DNA of 5,539 nucleotides, from positions 1-5,539 of the forward strand of contig CAJQJT010000295.1 of assembly GCA_905478725.1 (NCBI GenBank). Direction: 5' to 3'. The notes beneath the pieces are model-generated. The model saw nothing but the letters and a program-made list of their open reading frames with translations. It was not told where the DNA came from and did no database searches. Made by a program: the position numbers and the translations under genes. The DNA is from an uncultured Pseudomonadales bacterium (lineage in GTDB: Bacteria; Pseudomonadota; Gammaproteobacteria; Pseudomonadales; Porticoccaceae). Positions 1 through 5,539 of the stretch are shown in pieces; the first letter of the stretch is position 1, and each line of letters begins with the position of its first letter.

Positions 1-1457
1 TGAGTAACCGCCTCATGGCGTACCGCCCAGCGACATTCGGCGAGACAAAAGTCGGCACCGTCAATGCGCTGGCGCTCTGCCTCTGGGGCACTCTCGAGCA
101 TTGCTTTGGCTTGGGTTCCGTAGCGACCCAGTAGACGCTGCGCCCAGATTGGATCATCGGCAATCAGATCTTCAGGGGTTAGGTCGGGGGTGGTGAATAC
201 TCGTTCGTCGGTGAATGGTTTAGCTTCGGGTAACTGGGGCAGGGCCGCCTTCAGGGCATCCAGAGCAATAAGCCTAAAGGTAGTGAGCTTGCCGCCACTA
301 ACGGTAATTAAGCCATTGTCTGACCAGACTGCATGATCTCTGCGTTCCTTTGAAGGGTCTTTGGAACTTTCCGAAGCGATAACCGGACGCACTCCAGCCC
401 AGCTGGAAATAATATCGGCGCGGCTAATGGCTTGCTTGGGAAACTGCACATTAAATGCCCGCAGCAAATAGTCCACTTCTGCATTATTAATGCTCGCCTC
501 AACATCTAAATCTTCATCGTGGTCAAGATCCGTAGTGCCAATAACCGTGGTGCCTTCCCAGGGGTAGACATAGACTCCGCGCTTATCCTCCGGATGCAGT
601 GATGTAAGCACATCGGTGACCGGCATCAGCGCACGGGGAATAATCAAGTGGCTACCACGCAGTGGGCGGATACGTTTTTCGGGGTTGACCTGGTTGCGCA
701 GACGGTCGGCCCAAGCGCCGGTGGCATTGATCACCACTGGGGCTCGCAGACTAATACCAGCATCGCCCTCAGGATCATTTAGGCTGACACCCTTAACCTG
801 CCCCTCTTCGAGTAGCAGTTCGTTGACCTTGCTGTAGTTGATGGCTGTGCCGCCAGCTTCGATGCTCTCCTGCAACACCCGCAGCACCAATCTTGAATCG
901 TCGACCATGGCGTCGCTGTAGGAGGCAGCCCCATTGAGGTGGCCCTGTTCGAGGCCGGGGAATCGCTCCGCGAGGCGGCGATTATTGTGATAGCGATGGT
1001 CGTAGATACCGGCAATAAAGTCATAGATGGTTAAAATAACGGCCATAGCCCAGCGGCCCGGAAACAGACCTTTGCTGAGGGCGAAATAAAAGTTGATCCG
1101 ATCGACCAATCCCGGTGCTTCTGCAAGCAGACGTTCGCGCTCGGTGAGGCTCTCTTTGGTCAGTTTCAGGTCACCGGCGGCTAGATAGCGCAAACCTCCG
1201 TGAACCATTTTCGATGAGCGGCTGGAGGTGCCGGAGGAGAAGTCCCCCTGTTCAAGCAGCAGGGCACGGTAACCCCGGCGCACGGCTTCACGCAAAATAC
1301 CGGCACCGGTAATGCCACCACCAATAATAATGATGTCCCAGTTTAGAGACTCGCCACTGCGCATCTGGGTGAGGAGTTTGTCACTGGAGCTAAAGCGGCG
1401 ATCAGTTAAAGGACCTTCAGTTAAAGCACGGTCAGTTAAAGCACTTACTTCAGTCAT
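1..1457 (-). CDS. glpD: FAD-dependent glycerol-3-phosphate dehydrogenase, GlpD-like (3' end cut by window edge)
   Basis: The frame is open from an ATG at 1457 to the left edge, giving 485 residues and no stop. E. coli GlpD is about 501 residues, so probably only a few tens are missing. The enzyme oxidises sn-glycerol 3-phosphate to DHAP and passes electrons to membrane quinone; the family is peripheral to the inner membrane. Visible motifs are the FAD dinucleotide fold DIIIIGGGITGAG (residues 41-53), the GlpD signature TSSRSSKMVHGGLRYL (77-92), NATGAWAD (244-251), the IGTTD segment (306-310), SWAGVRP (352-358, Arg357 matching the substrate-binding Arg of E. coli GlpD) and SGGKLTTFR (387-395). 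Residues 474-485 (ECRWAVRHEAVT) match the start of the conserved C-terminal DAO domain. The N-terminus has a roughly 40-residue extension before the FAD fold containing a pentapeptide repeat. A shorter start at Met32 is possible but has no visible ribosome site. The gene begins 1 nt after the upstream AGPS-like stop, so translational coupling is likely. The family call is strong; the physiological role (glycerol catabolism versus lipid supply) is inferred. Confidence 0.93.
   Translation of the reverse strand, partial: MTEVSALTDRALTEGPLTDRRFSSSDKLLTQMRSGESLNWDIIIIGGGITGAGILREAVRRGYRALLLEQGDFSSGTSSRSSKMVHGGLRYLAAGDLKLTKESLTERERLLAEAPGLVDRINFYFALSKGLFPGRWAMAVILTIYDFIAGIYDHRYHNNRRLAERFPGLEQGHLNGAASYSDAMVDDSRLVLRVLQESIEAGGTAINYSKVNELLLEEGQVKGVSLNDPEGDAGISLRAPVVINATGAWADRLRNQVNPEKRIRPLRGSHLIIPRALMPVTDVLTSLHPEDKRGVYVYPWEGTTVIGTTDLDHDEDLDVEASINNAEVDYLLRAFNVQFPKQAISRADIISSWAGVRPVIASESSKDPSKERRDHAVWSDNGLITVSGGKLTTFRLIALDALKAALPQLPEAKPFTDERVFTTPDLTPEDLIADDPIWAQRLLGRYGTQAKAMLESAPEAERQRIDGADFCLAECRWAVRHEAVT
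1398..1442 (-). repeat. Three tandem 15-bp repeats inside the glpD 5' coding end
   Basis: Three contiguous 15-bp units (1428-1442, 1413-1427, 1398-1412) each carry the invariant core CTTTAACTGA on the minus strand. They are in phase with the reading frame and encode ALTDR-ALTEG-PLTDR (residues 6-20). The units differ by only a few bases each. They lie in the non-conserved N-terminal extension before the FAD-binding domain, so copy number probably varies without harming the enzyme fold. This is a direct observation; any role is unknown. Confidence 0.85.
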
Positions 1458-1458
1458 T

Positions 1459-3075
1459 TTAGTTGAGCTCGTCAGGTAATAGTTTGCCTGGATTCATCTG
1501 GCTTTCAGGATCAAATAGCTGGCACAGTGCATTGATTGCCGCCAAACCCAGGTCGCCTTTCTCAGCTACCAGATAGTCCCTGTGATCTCGTCCCACACCG
1601 TGTTGGTGACTAATAGTGCCGCCACTGGCAACGATTTGGTTGGCACCAGCAGCCTTCAGTTTGTGCCAGCGCTTCATGGCATGCTCGTAGCTGTCGCCAA
1701 GACGGAACAAATAGGTCGTGTAAATGCTTGAACCCTGACCATAGACATGGCTGAGGTGGGTGTAGGTATGAACCTGTTCCCCTTCATCGGCCAATCCATT
1801 GCGGATCGCGGATTCGATATTCTCCACAGCCTGTGGCACCTTTGACCAATCAACCGCAGTCTCCATAGTGTCCACCGCATAGCCGGCACTGCCCAGAGGA
1901 TCCCGCAGGTAGGGCGCACGAAAGCGGCCATGGGCCCATCTATCACCCAAGCCAACTTGATCGGCCAAACCGCCAAGGCTGATGCACTGATCTAGGGCCA
2001 TCTCTTTGGCTACAGCACAGTGACGGGCGGAGCCGGTGACACCAAAGGTCATCATTACTTTGCCAGCACCAATGCCTTTTTCTGCCAGGGCAGCTTCCAG
2101 AGCGACCACGCCGCTGCTGTCATCACCGGCACCCATATAGAGCAAGCTGGTGGTTTCCAATGGATTGCTCAGACGCACCATAGACAGGGCAATGCGCTGT
2201 TGGATTAATTCTCTGGCGGCCTGAAGGCCAATTTCCCAAGAGGGGAAAAATACCACCTGAAAAAATTCTTCCTCAGGCAGCTTGGTTACTCTCACTACAA
2301 CCTCGGTAATAATGCCCATGCGTCCTTCAGAGCCAAGAATCATCTCGCGAATATCGGGACCCGCAGACGAGGCGGGAATAGTGGGTATCTCAAGAGTGCC
2401 TGCGAGGGTTTCAATTGAGCCGCCAGCAAACATATTTTCAATGCGGCCATAGTGCAGAGACTGCTGTCCGCTGGAGCGACTAGCAACCCAACCGCCCACT
2501 GTGGAGAGTTCCCAAGACTGAGGGAAATGACCCAGGGTATAACCTTCTTTTTGCAGCAGTGCTTCCAGCTCAGGGCCAGCTGTGCCAGCACCAAAGGTGG
2601 CTAACTGACTCTCGCGATCAAAGTGAATCAGCTTGTTCATGGCGCTCATGTCAATGGTCAATATGGGGCGCGCACTGATCTCTGGATTGATATGACCCAC
2701 CACTGAGGTACCGCCGCCATAGGGAATTACATCAATGTCGTTGTCTCTGGCATAGCAGAGTAATTCACGTACCTCTGCGCTATTCTCGGGCACTGCCACA
2801 GCGTCGGGAAAACTGTCTACATCACCGCTGTGCATGGCCAGCCAGTCGGGTAAGCTTTGGCCCCGGGCATGACGCACTCGGGTCTCTGGGTCTGTACTGA
2901 TAAGCGGGTGGGCGGGGGCTTTGGAGACCGGCACTTTAGCCATAACCTGTTCCAGTGTTGCCTCACCTAAGGGGATGGCTGGTCCTACTAGTGCCTGCAG
3001 CAGATTGCGCAGACCGCTATTGAGTTCCATCAGCAAGTCGCTGTTTTCATTTCCCCAGCCATTCCATAGACGCAT
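1459..3075 (-). CDS. FAD-binding oxidase of the alkyl-DHAP synthase (AGPS) family
   Basis: A 538-residue protein of the PCMH/VAO flavoprotein fold. AGPS replaces the acyl chain of acyl-DHAP with a fatty alcohol, forming the ether bond of ether lipids. The N-terminal FAD-binding part shows PYGGGTSVVGH (118-128), TLGHFPQSWELSTVGGWVASR (180-200, strongly AGPS-like), YGRIENM (209-215) and GSEGRMGIITE (248-258). The cap and C-terminal domain show MVRLSNP (299-305), with Arg301 at the place of the essential AGPS arginine in its SIRL segment, a Tyr-rich segment SSIYTTYLF (449-457), and GGTISHQHGVGRDH (485-498), which matches the AGPS His-rich SHHHGVG loop but has Gln at the middle His. MNPGKLL (527-533) closes the fold. 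The opening MRLWNGWG resembles the start of bacterial homologues, and AAGG lies 8 nt before the ATG, which supports this start over Met16. It is first in a two-gene minus-strand operon with glpD and divergent from the AraC gene. No peroxisomal targeting is expected in a bacterium. Substrate is uncertain: some bacterial relatives may oxidise other hydroxy acids. Confidence 0.88.
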   Translation of the reverse strand: MRLWNGWGNENSDLLMELNSGLRNLLQALVGPAIPLGEATLEQVMAKVPVSKAPAHPLISTDPETRVRHARGQSLPDWLAMHSGDVDSFPDAVAVPENSAEVRELLCYARDNDIDVIPYGGGTSVVGHINPEISARPILTIDMSAMNKLIHFDRESQLATFGAGTAGPELEALLQKEGYTLGHFPQSWELSTVGGWVASRSSGQQSLHYGRIENMFAGGSIETLAGTLEIPTIPASSAGPDIREMILGSEGRMGIITEVVVRVTKLPEEEFFQVVFFPSWEIGLQAARELIQQRIALSMVRLSNPLETTSLLYMGAGDDSSGVVALEAALAEKGIGAGKVMMTFGVTGSARHCAVAKEMALDQCISLGGLADQVGLGDRWAHGRFRAPYLRDPLGSAGYAVDTMETAVDWSKVPQAVENIESAIRNGLADEGEQVHTYTHLSHVYGQGSSIYTTYLFRLGDSYEHAMKRWHKLKAAGANQIVASGGTISHQHGVGRDHRDYLVAEKGDLGLAAINALCQLFDPESQMNPGKLLPDELN

Positions 3076-3083
3076 AGTGAATA

Positions 3084-3087
3084 CCTT
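3084..3087 (-). promoter_or_regulatory. Ribosome binding site of the AGPS-like gene
   Basis: AAGG on the minus strand sits 8 nt before the ATG at 3075. It is short, but the spacing is right, and no comparable site precedes the alternative Met16. Confidence 0.5.
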
Positions 3088-3104
3088 ATTATTAGAGTTG
3101 TTTA

Positions 3105-3131
3105 TTGAGACTAAGCTTTGTTGCCTATGAT
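3105..3131 (+). promoter_or_regulatory. Candidate promoter for the AraC-family regulator gene
   Basis: TTGAGA (3105-3110, 5 of 6 to -35) and TATGAT (3126-3131, 5 of 6 to -10) are separated by 15 bp, shorter than the ideal 17. The -10 overlaps the opposing -10 of the AGPS operon within CTATGATAG. If used, the leader would be about 75 nt and would run through the repeat cluster, allowing the regulator to repress its own gene. Confidence 0.35.
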
Positions 3132-3154
3132 AGTCTGCAGTTAAATTGGGTCAC
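3127..3154 (-). promoter_or_regulatory. Candidate sigma-70 promoter for the AGPS-glpD operon
   Basis: On the minus strand GTGACC (3149-3154, 4 of 6 matches to the -35 consensus) and TATCAT (3127-3132, 5 of 6 to the -10) are 16 bp apart. Transcription would start near 3120 and give a leader of about 45 nt. The weak -35 lies at the edge of the GTCAC/CAGCTG repeat cluster, as expected for a promoter that needs an AraC-type activator. Predicted by eye only. Confidence 0.45.
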
Positions 3155-3200
3155 TGTCAGGTGACGACAGCTGTGTCACTATTTCGGTCAGCTGCATACA
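3150..3200. promoter_or_regulatory. Repeat cluster, candidate operator of the AraC-family regulator
   Basis: Three overlapping patterns are visible. GTCAC-6 bp-GTGAC is an inverted repeat at 3150-3165. CTGTC-7 bp-GACAG is an inverted repeat at 3154-3170. CAGCTG occurs at 3168-3173 and again at 3189-3194, exactly 21 bp or two helical turns apart, and GTCAC recurs at 3175-3179. AraC-family proteins bind two major grooves on one DNA face, often as direct repeats near 21 bp. The cluster lies just upstream of the candidate AGPS -35 and between the divergent genes. Binding is inferred. Confidence 0.4.
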
Positions 3201-3201
3201 C

Positions 3202-3207
3202 AGGGGG
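3202..3207 (+). promoter_or_regulatory. Ribosome binding site of the AraC-family gene
   Basis: A purine run AGGGGG ends 6 nt before the ATG at 3214. It is the clearest Shine-Dalgarno site in the window and fixes this start. Confidence 0.7.
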
Positions 3208-3213
3208 CAAAAG

Positions 3214-4254
3214 ATGAATCAAGTCGTCAGTAATGGGTTAGCCTCGGCACCTGCGATTAAGCAATATGTTAAGGCTGCCGAAGCCTGCGGTGTCGATATT
3301 CAGCCTTTATTGGCTGAGGCTGGAATAGATCCCAAGATGCTCGAAGACAATAATCGCCATCTGCCCAATGCCTGTATGGAGAGGCTCTTAGCGCTGTTGA
3401 TTCCAGCGAGTAAAGACCCCTGTTTTGGTTTGCACGCTTCAGGCTTTGTTGAACCGGCCTCATTTAGTGTGCTCGGCTACATCTCTATGAACTGTTCGAC
3501 CCTGCGGATGATTCAGGCAAAAATTCCGATCTATGAAAAAATCGTTGGTGATATGGGCGTCACCTCATTTGAGACTGCCCATGGTGTTGTCTTGCAGCGC
3601 TGGCAATGTCTGTTTACCGATCCCGCGGTGAAGCGTCACGAGGTGGAGAATGTGCTGGGCTCTTGGGTCTGTTACGCCCGGCAGTATCTTAACTTTGATC
3701 ATTGGGACAGTGTTTGGTTTGAGCATTCAGCGCCAGCGGACCCAGCGCTCTTGGCGGATTATCAGGAAATTTTTCATTGTGATGTGCTGTTTGATCAGCC
3801 CGCCAGTGGCATTCGAATTCGCGAGAGCTTACTCGATGAGGTGCTACCTCAGGCTAATGGAGAGCTGTTGGAAATGCTGTTGGCCCATGCAACCAAACTA
3901 TTGGCGGGGTTAGATCAAAGTCAGCGCACCTCTGATCAGGTAAAAAATATTTTACGCTTGATGATTAACCAGCAACCTCCTTCCAGTGAAATGATCGCCG
4001 AAAAGCTAGGTATCAGCAGTCGTACCCTTCAGCGCAAATTGAGCGAAGAGGGCACCCACTACAAAGATGTGCTCAATGAGCTGCGCTATGAACTGGCGAC
4101 TTACTTTTTGAAAAATACCGAGCTGACACTAGACAATATTGCCTATGAGCTGGGTTATGCTGAGGCCCGCTCTTTTTATCGCAGCTTTAAGCAGTGGACC
4201 GGCGAGACCGCCGGGTCCTATCGCACAGCACACTCCGTTAATTCAAAAGACTGA
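3214..4254 (+). CDS. AraC-family transcriptional regulator (arabinose-binding-type N-terminal domain)
   Basis: A 346-residue cytoplasmic DNA-binding regulator, a usual length for the subgroup with the PF12625-type N-terminal domain (OruR-like). The N-terminal effector part spans roughly residues 15-205, including AGIDPKMLEDNNRHLP (36-51) and the conserved FGLHASGFVEPASFSVLGY stretch (71-89). The C-terminal AraC DNA-binding domain spans about 240-338. Its first helix-turn-helix is EMIAEKLGISSRTLQRKL (259-276) and its second is DNIAYELGYAEARSFYRSFKQWTG (307-330), the standard family signature. The effector cannot be read from sequence, but members of this subgroup often respond to small metabolites. 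The gene is divergent from the AGPS-glpD operon across 138 bp, so control of that operon is the simplest inference, and autoregulation is possible. It ends directly against the convergent epimerase gene. It is the only plus-strand gene in an otherwise minus-strand block. Confidence 0.93.
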   Translation: MNQVVSNGLASAPAIKQYVKAAEACGVDIQPLLAEAGIDPKMLEDNNRHLPNACMERLLALLIPASKDPCFGLHASGFVEPASFSVLGYISMNCSTLRMIQAKIPIYEKIVGDMGVTSFETAHGVVLQRWQCLFTDPAVKRHEVENVLGSWVCYARQYLNFDHWDSVWFEHSAPADPALLADYQEIFHCDVLFDQPASGIRIRESLLDEVLPQANGELLEMLLAHATKLLAGLDQSQRTSDQVKNILRLMINQQPPSSEMIAEKLGISSRTLQRKLSEEGTHYKDVLNELRYELATYFLKNTELTLDNIAYELGYAEARSFYRSFKQWTGETAGSYRTAHSVNSKD

Positions 4255-5235
4255 TTACTTCTTTAACAGGCCCTCGTCCGTAGCCCATTGCTTTGAGCGC
4301 GCCATTCCCTCTTCAAACGACACTTCAGGTGCCCAGCCGAGAATTCGCTGGGCTTTCTCTATGCTGAACCAGCTTTTGGTCGATAACTGAGCCACTGTGG
4401 CAGTGGAGGCTTCATTCACACCGCCGGTTAGATAGGCAAGTTTGGTGGCTAAGCTGGCGGCTATCAGTGCCAGTCGAGTGGATACCACCATTGGACCTTT
4501 TTTGTTGAGCCAGCTGAAGTGGTGACTAAAAAATTCTTTACTGCTGATATAACCCTTGCATGAGAGATTAAATATCTCGCCATTGGCTTCAGGGCTAGCA
4601 ACCGCGAGTACTATTCCACGAATTAGATCATCTATGTAGGTGGGGCGAAAAAAGCCTTCGCCCTTTTCGGGAAGCATAAACTGACCTTTGTGAATGGCTT
4701 CTAAAGGCAATATTAACCAGGGTCTGCTGCCGGGACCGTAGACATCGCCCGGGCGTATAATCACGATCTCTATATTGCCCTTGGCGTGAGCCGCTAACAC
4801 CACATGTTCAGAGGCGAGTTTGGTTAGCACATAGCTGCCGCCATCTGCATGTACCGGGTGATCTTCATGGAGCTCACCGGCAGCTGAATTACCGTAGGCA
4901 ACAATGGATGAAAGTTGCACAAAGCGCCTAACATTATGTTTCTCAGCCGCAGCAATTAGGTTGGCTGTGGCCTGTACATTGACCCGCCACATATCTGCGT
5001 CACTGAGAGCGTTGGAGACTAATGCGGCAGTGTGAATAATGACATCGCATTGATCGAGCAGTTCGGCAATTGTTTCGGGATTGCCAATATCACCCTCCAC
5101 AATAGATCCGCCATCGCCGCGCAAATCGACACCGACAACTTCAATACCTTGCTGTTTATAGTGACGCATAAGACTATTGCCAATAAAGCCATTGGCGCCG
5201 GTGATCATTACTTTGCTCGGTGTTTGCTCGTTCAT
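4255..5235 (-). CDS. NAD-dependent epimerase/dehydratase family protein (extended SDR, 3-beta-HSD-like)
   Basis: A 326-residue extended short-chain dehydrogenase with an N-terminal Rossmann fold. TGANGFIG (12-19) is the TGxxGxxG nucleotide motif, and Asp37 at the end of the second strand (VVGVDLRG) favours NAD over NADP. Asp49 and HTAA (68-71) follow the family pattern. The catalytic set is Ser109/Ser110 (LSSIVAYG), Tyr135 and Lys139 (YVLTK), all present, so the enzyme should be active. IRPGDVYGPG (160-169) and PTYIDDLIRGIVLA (near 200-213) are typical substrate-domain segments. The C-terminal pattern KAQRILGWAPEVSFEEGM resembles bacterial 3-beta-hydroxysteroid dehydrogenase/sugar-epimerase relatives. 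The substrate cannot be assigned: a sugar nucleotide, a sterol-like or an acyl-derived alcohol are all open. The start is supported by AGAGA 5 nt before the ATG. It lies 42 bp after the SDR gene on the same strand, so the two probably share an operon. Confidence 0.88.
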   Translation of the reverse strand: MNEQTPSKVMITGANGFIGNSLMRHYKQQGIEVVGVDLRGDGGSIVEGDIGNPETIAELLDQCDVIIHTAALVSNALSDADMWRVNVQATANLIAAAEKHNVRRFVQLSSIVAYGNSAAGELHEDHPVHADGGSYVLTKLASEHVVLAAHAKGNIEIVIIRPGDVYGPGSRPWLILPLEAIHKGQFMLPEKGEGFFRPTYIDDLIRGIVLAVASPEANGEIFNLSCKGYISSKEFFSHHFSWLNKKGPMVVSTRLALIAASLATKLAYLTGGVNEASTATVAQLSTKSWFSIEKAQRILGWAPEVSFEEGMARSKQWATDEGLLKK

Positions 5236-5240
5236 GTTGG

Positions 5241-5245
5241 TCTCT
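5241..5245 (-). promoter_or_regulatory. Ribosome binding site of the epimerase gene
   Basis: AGAGA on the minus strand lies 5 nt before the ATG at 5235, within an A-rich 42-bp gap that shows no convincing promoter or terminator hairpin. This supports both the chosen start and co-transcription with the upstream SDR gene. Confidence 0.45.
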
Positions 5246-5277
5246 TTTATTCTTTTTATTGGGGTGTCGTGAGAGGG

Positions 5278-5539
5278 CTACTGCATGTTGCTGCGGTAAT
5301 AGCGACCAGCGATTTTTGCCAGAGCCATTCGCGAGAGCAGGCGGGTAAGCGCCACGGTAATGCGATTTGCCAGTCCGGTAACAATGGTCGGTCGACCGGC
5401 GAGACAAGCTTCAATACCCTGTTCGGCAACTTCTCGGGGTGACTGCAGCATGCCCGCGGGAACCAATAACTTGCCCCCCTGATCTGGGTTATCCATCATC
5501 TTGGTGGCGGTATAGCCGGGACAGAGAGCGGTGACTGTA
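5278..5539 (-). CDS. Short-chain dehydrogenase/reductase, C-terminal part (5' end outside window)
   Basis: The frame enters from the right edge and ends at TAG (5278-5280), giving 86 visible residues. The first of these, VTALCPGYTATKM, is the classical SDR strand and PG motif that follows the YxxxK active site, which positions the cofactor nicotinamide. The next part, SPREVAEQGIEACLAGRPTIVTGLANRI, matches the DltE/YqjQ-like SDR C-terminus in which a 'vvpG..n' segment leads to a basic, hydrophobic tail (residues from RITVALTRLLSR onward) that may touch the membrane. The catalytic Ser, Tyr and Lys and the cofactor fold lie outside the window, so NADH or NADPH preference cannot be judged. An ATG at 5499 within the visible part is internal, not the start, because the SDR motif continues upstream in frame. 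It lies 42 bp upstream of the epimerase gene. A role as an acyl- or alkyl-DHAP reductase is conceivable beside an AGPS-like gene but is only a guess. Confidence 0.85.
   Translation of the reverse strand, partial: TVTALCPGYTATKMMDNPDQGGKLLVPAGMLQSPREVAEQGIEACLAGRPTIVTGLANRITVALTRLLSRMALAKIAGRYYRSNMQ

Noticed and set aside
616..837. Plus-strand open frame opposite glpD, and similar ones at 2020-2208 and 2921-3130
   Set aside because: Low-complexity Ser/Arg-rich products with no motif, lying antisense to strongly conserved coding sequence; they are shadow frames.
1398..1442. Short tandem repeats as a CRISPR or attachment site
   Set aside because: Units are 15 bp without spacers and are in phase with the reading frame of glpD; nothing mobile is nearby.
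1674..2594. Minus-strand alternative frames (1674-1976 and 2340-2594) inside the AGPS-like gene
   Set aside because: They are shifted frames of a continuous 538-residue protein with conserved motifs along its full length; no frameshift is needed.
3150..3170. Inverted repeats in the divergent region as a terminator or riboswitch
   Set aside because: Arms are only 5 bp, no U-run follows, and the region lies between divergent starts; an operator reading fits better.
5236..5277. Promoter or terminator between the SDR and epimerase genes
   Set aside because: The 42-bp A-rich gap holds no matched -35/-10 pair and no stable hairpin; only a ribosome site can be supported.
5032..5442. 136-codon plus-strand open frame over the epimerase start and the SDR end
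   Set aside because: It overlaps two genes with clear family motifs on the other strand, has no domain pattern and no good ribosome site.

Overview
The window looks like part of a chromosome from a gammaproteobacterium, possibly a marine one. This is inferred from moderate GC, tight gene packing, an AraC-type regulator of the 'arabinose-binding N-terminus' (OruR-like) kind, and protein sequences resembling GlpD-type and alkyl-DHAP-synthase-type enzymes of that group. No rRNA, tRNA, mobile element, CRISPR or phage signal is visible. Coding density is close to complete. The only non-coding stretches are a 138-bp divergent intergenic region (3076-3213) and a 42-bp gap (5236-5277).

Layout from left to right: (1) 1-1457, minus strand: an FAD-dependent glycerol-3-phosphate dehydrogenase (GlpD-like), with its C-terminus cut by the window edge. 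(2) 1459-3075, minus strand: a 538-residue FAD-binding oxidase of the alkyldihydroxyacetonephosphate synthase (AGPS) family. It lies upstream of the GlpD gene with only 1 nt between its stop and the GlpD start. (3) 3076-3213: a divergent control region with overlapping promoter candidates and a cluster of short repeats. (4) 3214-4254, plus strand: an AraC-family regulator. (5) 4255-5235, minus strand: an NAD-dependent epimerase/dehydratase of the extended SDR family, whose stop codon abuts the regulator's stop with no bases between. (6) 5278-5539, minus strand: the C-terminal 86 residues of a classical short-chain dehydrogenase.

Working model (inference): the AGPS-like enzyme and GlpD are translationally coupled and both sit around dihydroxyacetone phosphate (DHAP). 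GlpD makes DHAP from glycerol 3-phosphate, and AGPS enzymes act on acyl-DHAP. The two reductases on the right could reduce a keto, aldehyde or alkyl-DHAP intermediate, and the AraC regulator is placed to control the AGPS-glpD operon. An ether-lipid or glycerolipid function is a reasonable hypothesis. It is not proven: bacterial AGPS-like proteins are often annotated only as FAD-binding oxidases, and no DHAP acyltransferase or acyl-CoA reductase is visible here. I did not find a clearly new class of system. The most interesting points are the gene combination, the divergent control region, the in-phase pentapeptide repeat at the GlpD N-terminus and the zero-gap convergent gene end.
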